Positions 1-6,543 of a DNA stretch of 15,565 nucleotides are shown in pieces. The position numbers and the translations under genes were made by a program. Source of the DNA: Bacillota bacterium (GTDB lineage: Bacteria > Bacillota > Clostridia > Clostridiales > Clostridiaceae); assembly GCA_030706015.1 (NCBI GenBank), contig JAUZPI010000088.1, positions 1 through 15,565 of the forward strand. The letters are read 5' to 3'. Every line of letters starts with the position of its first letter. Within the stretch, counting starts at the first letter, position 1. A model generated the notes under the pieces. That model was not told the origin of the DNA. It searched no databases and saw only the letters and a program-made list of their open reading frames with translations.

Positions 1-39
1 AGCAGAGGGTCACAGGTTCGAGCCCTGTTGTGCCCACCA
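1..39 (+). tRNA. tRNA-Val, 3' fragment (5' part outside the window)
   Basis: The fragment contains the 3' side of the anticodon stem, a variable loop, a T arm (ACAGG, TTCGAGC, CCTGT), the acceptor strand TGTGCCC, discriminator A and an encoded CCA ending at 39. The anticodon is not in the window. The tract AGCAGAGGGTC matches the usual tRNA-Val(TAC) body of Firmicutes, and Val-Asp-Thr is a common clostridial tRNA order, so Val is an inference. It is the upstream member of a tandem cluster with short spacers. Confidence 0.6.
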
Positions 40-46
40 TAAACAT

Positions 47-123
47 GGCTTAGTAGCTCAGTTGGTTAGAGTGCCGGCCTGTCACGCCGGAGGTCGAGGG
101 TTCGAGCCCCTTCTAAGTCGCCA
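47..123 (+). tRNA. tRNA-Asp (anticodon GTC)
   Basis: A full cloverleaf is visible. The acceptor stem GGCTTAG pairs with CTAAGTC (one G-U), followed by discriminator G and an encoded CCA. The anticodon stem CCGGC/GCCGG (74-78, 86-90) closes the loop CTGTCAC with anticodon GTC at 81-83. The T arm GAGGG-TTCGAGC-CCCTT is standard. It lies 7 nt after the preceding tRNA, consistent with one polycistronic tRNA precursor. Confidence 0.97.
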
Positions 124-136
124 ATTTTATAAATAC

Positions 137-211
<75 letters not shown>

Positions 212-212
<1 letters not shown>

Positions 213-252
213 AAAAAGCTTTTATAGATAATCTCTATAAAAGCTTTTTTTT
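212..252 (+). terminator. Intrinsic terminator of the tRNA cluster
   Basis: A near-perfect stem of about 15 bp (AAAAAGCTTTTATAG at 213-227 pairing with CTATAAAAGCTTTTT at 235-249) has a 7-nt loop and runs into a tract of eight T. It begins directly after the CCA of tRNA-Thr. Confidence 0.93.
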
Positions 253-271
253 AGTTATAAATTAATTAATT

Positions 272-300
272 CACCATTCTTAGGGTAATTACATATCATA
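272..300 (+). promoter_or_regulatory. Possible sigma-K-type promoter upstream of the DUF4163/DUF3298 gene
   Basis: CACC at 272-275 and CATATCATA at 292-300 fit the mother-cell sigma-K pattern (mACm, then CATAnnnTA), with 17 nt between the AC and the CATA. No sigma-A -35/-10 pair is evident in this gap. The pattern is short and AT-rich, so a chance match is quite possible. Confidence 0.35.
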
Positions 301-327
301 GTAAGTAGCCTATGGGAGGTGAATTGT

Positions 328-1077
328 GTGAAATACCGATGTCAGTCATATAATGATTTTTGTCCATTTTGCTATAATAATTTCAATTATGCAATACCCT
401 ATAGTTATAAGCGTATTCCGCCAAAGACAAATAACTTAACAGTAACTACTTCGGAAATATTTAATGAAAATAATAAGATACATGAGGATTTGCGTATACC
501 TGTGCTGCATGGTAATGTAAATCCACAAGTTGTAAATTATATAAATAATAATATAAAAAATGATATTTTAGAATTTAAAAGCGAAATGGAAATTTCGGCA
601 GAAGAAAATGCAGTGACTTCTCAAAGTCAAGGTAAGAAGGTAGTACCAGTTCAAATTTCTAATATATATCTAATAACATACAATAAAAATAACATCTTAA
701 GTATTTCAATAATATATCAGCAGAATATTAACGGAAAAAACTATTTTATTAGAACGTCATATAATTATGATCTTCAATCTGGTGAGTCTATGCCTTTTAG
801 GGACTTATTTAGAAAGGGTATAGATTATAAAGGTATCATAAATAATAGAATAAGGCAAAAAATTCAACAAAATAGTAAAGCATATTTTCCCAATACACTT
901 AGTAAGTTTAAGGGTGTTGCAGATGATCAACCATATTATTTAGAAGGTAATAACTTGGTTACATTCTTCGACTTCAATGAAATTGCTCCAGTTGCTTCAG
1001 ATATACCAGTGGTAAAGATACCGCTGTATGAACTTAGGGATATTATTAAACCTAATCTTTTAAGAACAGAGGGTTAG
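328..1077 (+). CDS. DUF4163/DUF3298 (RsiV/PdaC-like) domain protein without signal peptide
   Basis: The protein has 249 residues. Residues about 35-135 fit DUF4163 (TSEIFNENNKIHEDLRIPVL, then a conserved NIYLITYN strand). Residues about 145-240 fit DUF3298, with the typical FRDLF and a C-terminal PLYEL. These domains occur in the extracytoplasmic part of anti-sigma factor RsiV and in peptidoglycan deacetylase PdaC, usually behind a membrane anchor. Here there is no signal peptide or membrane segment; the N terminus is instead rich in Tyr, Asn and Cys (C5, C12, C15). The start chosen is GTG 328, because GGGAGGT (314-320) sits 7 nt upstream. An earlier in-frame GTG at 319 overlaps that ribosome binding site and is unlikely. 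The function is unknown; a role in the spore mother cell is a guess from the possible promoter. Confidence 0.82.
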   Translation: MKYRCQSYNDFCPFCYNNFNYAIPYSYKRIPPKTNNLTVTTSEIFNENNKIHEDLRIPVLHGNVNPQVVNYINNNIKNDILEFKSEMEISAEENAVTSQSQGKKVVPVQISNIYLITYNKNNILSISIIYQQNINGKNYFIRTSYNYDLQSGESMPFRDLFRKGIDYKGIINNRIRQKIQQNSKAYFPNTLSKFKGVADDQPYYLEGNNLVTFFDFNEIAPVASDIPVVKIPLYELRDIIKPNLLRTEG

Positions 1078-1103
1078 TCATTATATGGCTAACTCTTTAT
1101 TTT
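1068..1103 (+). terminator. Terminator of the DUF4163/DUF3298 gene
   Basis: A ten-pair stem with two G-U pairs (AGAGGGTTAG at 1068-1077, CTAACTCTTT at 1089-1098) includes the stop codon. It has an 11-nt loop and is followed by ATTTT. It is plausible but of moderate strength. Confidence 0.6.
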
Positions 1104-1108
1104 AATAT

Positions 1109-1138
1109 AAAAAAGAGCTAGTATTCGTACTAGCCCTT
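1109..1138 (-). terminator. Terminator of the leftward dnaD-like/dnaI-like operon
   Basis: An 11-pair stem around a CGAA tetraloop (minus strand) is followed on the minus strand by a run of six T. It lies 24 nt beyond the stop codon of the helicase loader gene. Confidence 0.85.
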
Positions 1139-1161
1139 CAATAATTATAATGTACAGATAT

Positions 1162-2145
1162 TTATCTTAATCTACTTAGGTTTTTCTTTACTCTTATGTC
1201 CTCACCATAAAATTTGCACAGATTAAAGCTGCCGAAAAGTCTTGAGGTTATCCTTTCAGAATAAGTTCTTGAAAGGTCTTCTAAAGTAAAGTTTGTAGAA
1301 ACTATCATTTTTTTTGAAGCTAAAAGTTTCTTATTCAAAAGATTAAATAATTCTGTTTTTGAAAAATCATTAACCTGCTCTGTTCCCAAGTCATCTATTA
1401 TAAGTAAATCACAATTTGTAAGTAAGTCTTCTAATGTTCCATCATCCTCATTAAATCTTATTTGACGCAGATTTTGTATAAGTTCTTCCGAGGTTCTATA
1501 CACAACTAAATAACCCTTATCCAACAAATCCTTAGCAATACAATGAGACAAAAAGGTCTTTCCAGTACCGGAATTACCGTAGAACATCAGATTTTCATCC
1601 GTTGTTTCAAAGCTTTTTATAAAGTTAAAAGCTTTCTCTAATATTTCTTGAATATTTTTCCTAGGGCTTTCTGGTGCATCACTGTATCTTTGAGTCGAGT
1701 AGTAATTTAAATTAAAATTCTCAAAATTATTAGTTTTTAATAAAGATACTAATTCTGAGTTTTTATAATATATCTGAACCATCTTTTGTTTATAACAAAT
1801 ACACTTCTTAGAGCCTATATATCCAGTATCTTCGCATTTAGGGCATCTATAGTGTAAGTTTAAATAATCCATTGGATAGCCGTTCGCTACTAACAACTCG
1901 GATTTTTTTATTCTGTGTTCAGTTATCTTTTCTTTGAGTTCCTTTAAGTAGGCGTCCCTATTATCCATATTTTTAAAAGAGCTAATAGATAATTCGATAC
2001 ATAGTTTACCTATTTGTCTTTCAAGCTCTATGATGGCAGGAAGTTTTTGTTCTATTTCAGCTTTTCGTTCCCTTAAGGCTTTGTTTTCCTCTTCCCTAAT
2101 TGATCCGTAAATTTTAGATATCTCTGCTTGGTATCCTCTAATCAT
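1162..2145 (-). CDS. DnaI/DnaC-like helicase loader (AAA+ ATPase with N-terminal zinc motif)
   Basis: The protein has 327 residues. Residues 1-95 are helical and charged. A Cys cluster at C101, C104, C115 and C117 fits the zinc-binding site of DnaI-type loaders. The AAA+ domain follows from about 165: Walker A GNSGTGKT (190-197), Walker B LLIIDDLG (247-254), sensor 1 STN (283-285) and a likely arginine finger in ERITSRLFG (297-305). Family knowledge: such proteins place the replicative DnaB/DnaC helicase on DNA at origins and restart sites, working with DnaD-type proteins. The start overlaps the end of the DnaD-like gene by 8 nt (ATGATTAG), with GGATGGGAT as ribosome binding site, which implies translational coupling. 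A phage or IstB origin is possible in general, but the zinc motif and partner gene favour a chromosomal replication role. Confidence 0.88.
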   Translation of the reverse strand: MIRGYQAEISKIYGSIREEENKALRERKAEIEQKLPAIIELERQIGKLCIELSISSFKNMDNRDAYLKELKEKITEHRIKKSELLVANGYPMDYLNLHYRCPKCEDTGYIGSKKCICYKQKMVQIYYKNSELVSLLKTNNFENFNLNYYSTQRYSDAPESPRKNIQEILEKAFNFIKSFETTDENLMFYGNSGTGKTFLSHCIAKDLLDKGYLVVYRTSEELIQNLRQIRFNEDDGTLEDLLTNCDLLIIDDLGTEQVNDFSKTELFNLLNKKLLASKKMIVSTNFTLEDLSRTYSERITSRLFGSFNLCKFYGEDIRVKKNLSRLR

Positions 2146-3124
2146 TATTATCCCATCCTAACAGCTTCTTTTCTAATTCATTAAAATCATAGGATCTTTG
2201 CTCATAATTATTGAAATTACCCTTTTGAACAATTTTATTATCGCTGGCATTTTTCTTATAAGTTTTCTTTTTTATATCCTTGGTATCAATATCTGTTACA
2301 GTTTTTATGCCTTCCTTAAACCAGCTGCTTAATATAGCATCTATATATTTGAAATCAGCTTTGTTTATTCTTTCAAAACATATATCGCAGGCCCTGAATA
2401 CTACCTCTAGAGGGAAGTTAAAAGATGATACCCATTTATCAAGCATTTGCTCTTGGGGTTTCATTATCTCGGCATCCTTAATACCAAGGTAGCCAAGGAT
2501 CTTCCTGATTTTTATCCATTTATCTTCATGTCTTTTAATAAATTGTTGGGCGTTTTCTATGGTACGTATATTATTTTCGTGCCATGCAATTGCTATCTTC
2601 TCGATATATCTGTAGTCTGTTTTACCCTTGGATACACAGTATTGAATTAATAGCAAAATTAATTCTTGAGAAAAATTATAATCAGACTGCCAACCTATAT
2701 ATATTGTCATTTCTTTTGAGGATAAAGGTCTTCCGAGAAGTTTTTCTATTTCTTGAAGCATATCCTTTGTTGAGTTGTTGCTAAGTTCATGAAGTAAGTT
2801 TATGCTGTCATTACTAATTTCGCCATTATCGTTTAGATCTAAAAACTCAATACTATAGTTTCCCATCTTATCTATAGGTATAAGCTTAATTACATTTTCA
2901 TCGCTCCAATAATTCCAGGCGTTCATTATATCTGTTTCTAGCAAATGAAGCGTACTAGCTAGAAGAGAGGAGTTTACTCCGAGTTCTCCAGACATACAGT
3001 ATTTAAGTCCTAAAATGTAGATTTTTACATATTCGCCTCTTGCTTTTGGCATATATTTATCTATAAAAATATTACTTACAGGAGTAAAAGAATTAGTCTT
3101 ACTTTTAAACATGAAAGTGCTCAT
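2138..3124 (-). CDS. DnaD-domain replication initiation protein (DnaB/DnaD-like)
   Basis: The protein has 328 residues. Residues about 1-95 resemble the winged-helix N domain of Gram-positive DnaB/DnaD primosome proteins. Two DnaD/DnaB_2-type modules follow. The first covers about 115-197 and carries YIEKIAIAW (173-181); the second covers about 205-280 and carries YIDAILSSW (260-268). The YI..I...W pattern is typical of the C-terminal DNA-binding part of this family. Residues 281-328 form a Lys/Asn-rich tail ending in LLGWDNND. Family knowledge: these proteins remodel origin DNA and recruit the helicase with its loader. It is first in a two-gene operon with the DnaI-like ATPase, which strongly supports that role. 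Whether it corresponds to Bacillus DnaB or DnaD is unclear, so no symbol is given. Confidence 0.85.
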   Translation of the reverse strand: MSTFMFKSKTNSFTPVSNIFIDKYMPKARGEYVKIYILGLKYCMSGELGVNSSLLASTLHLLETDIMNAWNYWSDENVIKLIPIDKMGNYSIEFLDLNDNGEISNDSINLLHELSNNSTKDMLQEIEKLLGRPLSSKEMTIYIGWQSDYNFSQELILLLIQYCVSKGKTDYRYIEKIAIAWHENNIRTIENAQQFIKRHEDKWIKIRKILGYLGIKDAEIMKPQEQMLDKWVSSFNFPLEVVFRACDICFERINKADFKYIDAILSSWFKEGIKTVTDIDTKDIKKKTYKKNASDNKIVQKGNFNNYEQRSYDFNELEKKLLGWDNND

Positions 3125-3427
3125 ATCATCGCAACCTTTCTTTCAGAAATCATTAAAATACTCAATATATTGTATCTACAAATAATAATTATAACAAAAT
3201 GTAGTTTATATCTCAACAAATCAGTAGGGTCTTCAGGAAGTATTTTAAGTAACACTCTTTGACTTACTAATTATATAGGTACAATTGCTAAATTTCAAAT
3301 ATATATTTATCACAGTAAATTTGTTATAGCACTTACTATTGCAAAATGTTAGTATTATTATAATGGGTTATTAATTTATTGATGAGAGGATGGTGAAAAA
3401 AATCGATTTTCATAATCGATTTGAATT
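3125..3427. other. Divergent intergenic region between the dnaD-like gene and cinA
   Basis: This AT-rich gap of about 300 nt contains the leftward promoter at 3188-3216. A possible rightward -10 TATAAT lies at 3359-3364 and has no good -35 at 17 bp. Near the rightward end is the unusual translation start region of cinA (3384-3431). A weak TTGACT (3259-3264)/TACAAT (3280-3285) pair has only a 15 bp spacer. I see no RNA gene or repeat in the rest. Confidence 0.6.
3188..3216 (-). promoter_or_regulatory. Sigma-A promoter of the dnaD-like/dnaI-like operon
   Basis: On the minus strand, TTGAGA (3216-3211) and TATAAT (3193-3188) are separated by exactly 17 bp. The -10 box lies about 63 bp before the start codon of the DnaD-like gene. 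Confidence 0.75.
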
Positions 3428-3431
3428 ATGA
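3384..3431 (+). promoter_or_regulatory. Unusual cinA translation start region: Shine-Dalgarno, hairpin and 13-codon ORF
   Basis: The nearest Shine-Dalgarno-like tract, AGGATGGTGA (3387-3396), is 31 nt from the cinA ATG. Between them is a perfect 8-bp inverted repeat (AAATCGAT 3400-3407, ATCGATTT 3415-3422). If folded, it would leave an effective spacing of 8 nt. The same stretch also reads as a short ORF from ATG 3390 (MVKKIDFHNRFEL), whose TGA overlaps the cinA ATG as ATGA. An in-frame TGA at 3422-3424 rules out a longer CinA. Confidence 0.5.
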
Positions 3432-4663
3432 TAGCAGAAATACTAGCTGTAGGTACAGAGATATTGCTAGGCGATATTATAAACACAAATGCTCAATACT
3501 TGGCAAAGGAATTAGCGAGCCTCGGTATATCCGTTTATCATCAGTCTGTAGTTGGTGATAATGGAGAAAGGCTTAAAGCAGCTTTAAATCTAGCTTTGAG
3601 CAGGGCTGATTTAGTTATTACCACAGGGGGACTTGGACCAACAAAAGATGACCTCACAAAGGAGTTCGCTTCAGAATATTTTAATAAGAAGCTTATTTTA
3701 GATGAGGATTCATTAAATGCTATAAAGTACTATTTTAAAAAGATGAATATTGAAATAAATGAGGGGAATAAAAAACAGGCATATTTTCCAGAGGGGTCTA
3801 CCATCTTAAAAAATGATTATGGAACTGCACCTGGTTGTATAATTGATGGGAATGATAAAATTGTAGTACTTTTACCTGGTCCACCTAGAGAAATGAAGCC
3901 TATGTTTGAAAACTATGTTATACCATACTTAATGAAATATCAACAGGGGGTATTAGTTTCAAAGGTGCTTAGAATATGTGGAATTGGTGAAGGAATAATG
4001 GCAGAAAGAATTGGGCATATAATAGATGCTCAAAACAATCCAACGGTAGCACCTTACGCAAAGCAAAATGAAGCTATATTAAGAATAACTGCTAAAGCTG
4101 ATAATGAGGAAGAAGCCCTTAATTTAATCCAACCGATGGAAAAGGACATAAGGGATATTTTAGGGGAACATGTATATGGGGTAGGTGAAACTTCTTTAGA
4201 AGAAGAAGTAGGAAAAGTATTGATAAAAAATAACCTAACGATATCAACAGCAGAATCCTGTACTGGTGGACTTTTAGCAGGAAGGCTTATTAATTACCCA
4301 GGCATATCTTCTGTATTTATGGAAGGAGCCATTACATATAGCGATGAGGCTAAAATGCGCAGTGTTGGAGTTAAAAAGGAAACCTTAGAGGCATATGGTG
4401 CTGTAAGTAGTGAAGTTGCAGCAGAAATGGCTGAAGGTATTGCGAAGGTAGCAGGTACTGATATAGGAATATCAACAACTGGTATTGCTGGTCCTGGTGG
4501 GGCAACTAAGGATAAGCCAGTGGGGCTTGTTTATATTGGACTTTATATTAATGGCTCAGTAAAGACAAAGGAGCTTAATATCCCAGGAGATAGACAAAAG
4601 GTTAGGGATAGATCAGTAACTACTGCTATAGATTGGCTAAGAAGAGAATTAAATAGACTTTAG
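3428..4663 (+). CDS. cinA: CinA family protein (nicotinamide-nucleotide amidohydrolase / competence-damage protein)
   Basis: The 411-residue, full-length two-domain protein starts with the canonical N terminus (MIAEILAVGTEILLGDI). The N-terminal MoeA/MogA-like COG1058 domain (about 1-170) has TTGGLGPTKDDLT (65-77) and LPGPPREM (149-156). The C-terminal PncC domain (about 255-408) has TAESCTGG (274-281) and TGIAGPGG (351-358). Family knowledge: PncC-type domains deamidate nicotinamide mononucleotide to nicotinate mononucleotide in pyridine-nucleotide salvage, and the COG1058 domain has ADP-ribose pyrophosphatase activity in some members. It is cytoplasmic, stands alone on this strand, and is not next to recA here. 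The start is fixed by an in-frame stop just upstream, and no Shine-Dalgarno lies at normal linear distance. Confidence 0.95.
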   Translation: MIAEILAVGTEILLGDIINTNAQYLAKELASLGISVYHQSVVGDNGERLKAALNLALSRADLVITTGGLGPTKDDLTKEFASEYFNKKLILDEDSLNAIKYYFKKMNIEINEGNKKQAYFPEGSTILKNDYGTAPGCIIDGNDKIVVLLPGPPREMKPMFENYVIPYLMKYQQGVLVSKVLRICGIGEGIMAERIGHIIDAQNNPTVAPYAKQNEAILRITAKADNEEEALNLIQPMEKDIRDILGEHVYGVGETSLEEEVGKVLIKNNLTISTAESCTGGLLAGRLINYPGISSVFMEGAITYSDEAKMRSVGVKKETLEAYGAVSSEVAAEMAEGIAKVAGTDIGISTTGIAGPGGATKDKPVGLVYIGLYINGSVKTKELNIPGDRQKVRDRSVTTAIDWLRRELNRL

Positions 4664-4670
4664 AATTAAA

Positions 4671-4709
4671 AAAGTGAACCCCTGTACTATTTAAGGTACA
4701 GGGGTTTTC
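4671..4709. terminator. Bidirectional terminator between cinA and luxS
   Basis: An 11-bp perfect stem (AACCCCTGTAC at 4677-4687, GTACAGGGGTT at 4696-4706) has an 8-nt loop. It is followed by TTTT on the plus strand. On the minus strand the stem is followed by CAC and six T, so it can serve both convergent genes. Confidence 0.9.
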
Positions 4710-4728
4710 AATAACCTGAGGCTATATG

Positions 4729-5214
4729 TTATTTAGGATAATTAAGATTATTCTCACTTATATTATTTAATACATTATCTAAGAACTTTTTTGCTATATA
4801 CTTAGCCATTGGTAAATTCATATCAAGATAGTTTCCGCAATCCCGTGCCGATGCACCTGGAATTTCAGCATTATATTCTGCAATAAATTCAAACATTTCT
4901 ATAATTAAAGGCAAGGTTTCTCTTGACTCAAATGACCTATTATCACCTAGCAATAAGTAAAGGCCTGTTCTACAACCCATAGGTCCGAAATAAACTATCT
5001 TACTGCCATATTCACTATGATTCCTTAAGAAGGTTGCACCTAAATGTTCAATTGCATGCAATTCTGCAGTATTTATTACTGGCTCAAAATTTGGTCTTGT
5101 CATTCTAATATCAAACGTAGTTATTACTGCCCCGTTGATATTATCAGTACGAGAAACATATACTCCAGGAAGTAGTTCCAAGTGGTTAATCGTAAAGCTG
5201 GTTATTTTCTCCAT
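4729..5214 (-). CDS. luxS: S-ribosylhomocysteine lyase LuxS (AI-2 synthesis)
   Basis: LuxS cleaves S-ribosylhomocysteine to homocysteine and the AI-2 precursor DPD, recycling the product of SAM-dependent methylation. With the start chosen here the protein has 161 residues, close to the usual length. The metal site HAIEH gives H53, E56 and H57, with C126 in RDCGNY. The catalytic Cys is C81 in GPMGCRTG. ATG 5214 is preferred over the in-frame ATG at 5229, because GGAGAGAG just upstream (5227-5220) is a ribosome binding site that the longer reading would place inside the coding region. The gene lies downstream of metF on the same strand with a gap of about 120 nt, so homocysteine release and its remethylation are probably co-transcribed. 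No pfs gene is in the window. Confidence 0.97.
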   Translation of the reverse strand: MEKITSFTINHLELLPGVYVSRTDNINGAVITTFDIRMTRPNFEPVINTAELHAIEHLGATFLRNHSEYGSKIVYFGPMGCRTGLYLLLGDNRSFESRETLPLIIEMFEFIAEYNAEIPGASARDCGNYLDMNLPMAKYIAKKFLDNVLNNISENNLNYPK

Positions 5215-5333
5215 AGGCTCTCTCTCCATTCTATTTAATTTTTTATATTGTTAATATCCTAATAGTATAAGTTAATTTTAATGCTTTAAAGCCTATAGGA
5301 CAACATATATTTTATAATAAAGTTAAGTAAATA

Positions 5334-6242
5334 TTACTGCACTGCCGCTGCAGGTGGCTCTTTTTCTAAGACATTTCTTATAGATGCTATATTGTTAACA
5401 ATTTTTCTTGCTATTTCAGGTTTATTCATTGTATATATGTGAATTCCATCAATCCCCCAAGATAGTAAGTCTATTATCTGCTCGGTAGCGTAAGCTATTC
5501 CAGCTTCTTTTAGCGCCTCAGGATTATTTTCGTATTTATCAAGTATTCGTTTAAATTTATTTGGTACAGATGCACCGCAAAGAGCAGTTATGCGTTCTAT
5601 CTGCTTTTTATTTATAACAGGCATTATTCCAGCTGATACTGGTACGTTAATTCCTATACTTTTAATTTGGTCCATAAAAATATAAAAATCTTCATTATTA
5701 AAAAATAATTGTGTTATTAAAAAGTCAGAACCTACCTGAACTTTATTTTTGAGATGAAATAAATCTAAACTCTTGTCTTTGCATTCAATATGTCCCTCTG
5801 GGTAACAGGCTGCCCCAATGGAGAAGTCTCCTGTAGATTTAATGTGGCGTATTAAATCATCGGCATGTTCATATTGTACTGACGAAGGAAATTTATAATC
5901 ACCTTCAGTAGGAAAATCACCTCTTAGGGATAAGATGTTCGTTATATTATTGGCAGTTAATTTATCTAGAATAGCCTCGATTTCTGATTTTGTAGATGTA
6001 ACACAGGTAAGATGAGCCAGAGCTTCGATATTATATTTATTTTTTATTATTGAAGCTAATTCTACGGTTTTACCACTAGCACTACCACCAGCCCCATAGG
6101 TGACACTAATAAAATCTGGATGTAAATCGGCTAAAGCATCAATTGTACTATATATTGTGTCTATTGATGAATCTTTTTTTGGCGGGAATACTTCAAAGGA
6201 TATTACTGGTTTTTTACTTGAAAAAATATCTCTTATATACAT
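5334..6242 (-). CDS. metF: Methylenetetrahydrofolate reductase MetF
   Basis: MetF reduces 5,10-methylene-THF to 5-methyl-THF with bound FAD, supplying the methyl group for methionine synthesis. The 302-residue TIM-barrel protein carries SFEVFPPK with the catalytic Glu (E17), VTYGAGGS (47-54), LRGD (106-109, flavin contact) and ITQLFF (176-181). These match the E28, D120 and Q183 regions of E. coli MetF. The C terminus ends in a short EPPAAAVQ tail beyond the domain. The start has AAAGGGGG 10 nt upstream on the minus strand. It precedes luxS in the same direction. The leader upstream holds a terminator-like hairpin and a three-way-junction candidate that could control expression. A MetV-like partner, used by some acetogenic clostridia, is not seen here. 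Confidence 0.96.
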   Translation of the reverse strand: MYIRDIFSSKKPVISFEVFPPKKDSSIDTIYSTIDALADLHPDFISVTYGAGGSASGKTVELASIIKNKYNIEALAHLTCVTSTKSEIEAILDKLTANNITNILSLRGDFPTEGDYKFPSSVQYEHADDLIRHIKSTGDFSIGAACYPEGHIECKDKSLDLFHLKNKVQVGSDFLITQLFFNNEDFYIFMDQIKSIGINVPVSAGIMPVINKKQIERITALCGASVPNKFKRILDKYENNPEALKEAGIAYATEQIIDLLSWGIDGIHIYTMNKPEIARKIVNNIASIRNVLEKEPPAAAVQ

Positions 6243-6328
6243 AAAATGATAGCCCCCTTTAATTAATAAAAATAATTATTACTAATATTTTAGCATGAAT
6301 TAATAGAGTATTTTAGTAATTAATATAA

Positions 6329-6360
6329 CAAAAGGCTGCTTTTCGCTAAGAAAACAGCCT
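6329..6360 (-). terminator. Terminator-like hairpin in the leader of metF
   Basis: On the minus strand, AGGCTG plus TTTTC pairs with GAAAA plus CAGCCT. That gives 11 pairs, one bulged G and a 5-nt loop, followed by TTTG. No gene ends into it from the right on the minus strand, so it would be a leader attenuator rather than a gene end. On the plus strand the stem is followed after 4 nt by TTTTATTTT, so the direction is not certain. Confidence 0.5.
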
Positions 6361-6369
6361 GCTATTTTA

Positions 6370-6431
6370 TTTTCGCTTTATCGTGCGATAAACATTACCA
6401 TATCCTTATATATGCGTAAGTAAGGCGAAAA
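6370..6431. ncRNA. Candidate structured leader RNA (three-way junction), unassigned
   Basis: Closing stem TTTTCGC (6370-6376)/GCGAAAA (6425-6431) is 7 bp. It encloses one hairpin at 6377-6392 (TTTATC, 4-nt loop, GATAAA) with no gap, an 11-nt single strand at 6393-6403, and a second hairpin at about 6405-6424 (CTTA/TAAG) that abuts the closing stem. A second copy of TTTTCGC at 6340-6346 lies inside the neighbouring terminator-like hairpin. I do not recognise a known riboswitch class. It could act on the minus strand (metF-luxS) or the plus strand (kinase). The sequence is AT-rich and a chance fold is possible. Confidence 0.35.
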
Positions 6432-6449
6432 ATTATAGCTGCAACAATA

Positions 6450-6488
6450 TGTAAAAAATTTACACGTAGTAGGAAGGAATTTACATAT
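6450..6488. promoter_or_regulatory. Repeated TGTAAA/TTTACA half-sites upstream of the kinase gene
   Basis: TGTAAA-AAA-TTTACA (6450-6464) is a perfect 6-3-6 palindrome. A third half-site TTTACA lies at 6480-6485, and ATATGTAAA (6447-6455) with TTTACATAT (6480-6488) also forms a perfect 9-bp inverted repeat. This could be a binding site for an unidentified regulator. Confidence 0.35.
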
Positions 6489-6543
6489 GAGTAGAGAATA
6501 CTTAATATATATCTTCTGTAAGTGGAGGGAATTTAATGTTTAA
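6487..6543 (+). CDS. Short leader ORF (18 codons) overlapping the kinase start
   Basis: ATG 6487 opens MSREYLIYIFCKWREFNV and stops at TAA 6541-6543, overlapping the kinase gene by 8 nt. It has a strong ribosome binding site, AGGAAGGA (6471-6478), at good distance. Its last codons include the kinase Shine-Dalgarno GGAGGG, so translating it could expose or block kinase initiation. Whether it is translated is unknown. Confidence 0.4.
   Translation: MSREYLIYIFCKWREFNV

Noticed and set aside
1162..3124. DnaD-like/DnaC-like pair as a prophage or IS21 remnant
   Set aside because: No phage or transposase gene is nearby, both genes are intact, and the pair fits clostridial chromosomal replication genes.
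5283..5299. Adjacent palindromes GCTTTAAAGC and CCTATAGG between metF and luxS
   Set aside because: They are short AT-rich palindromes without a repeated partner or promoter context that would make them convincing operators.
6377..6420. Minus-strand ATATGG...GTTT resembling parts of the purine riboswitch
   Set aside because: The other conserved blocks (TTTCTACC, ACCGTAAA, GACTA) are missing and the stems do not match that class.
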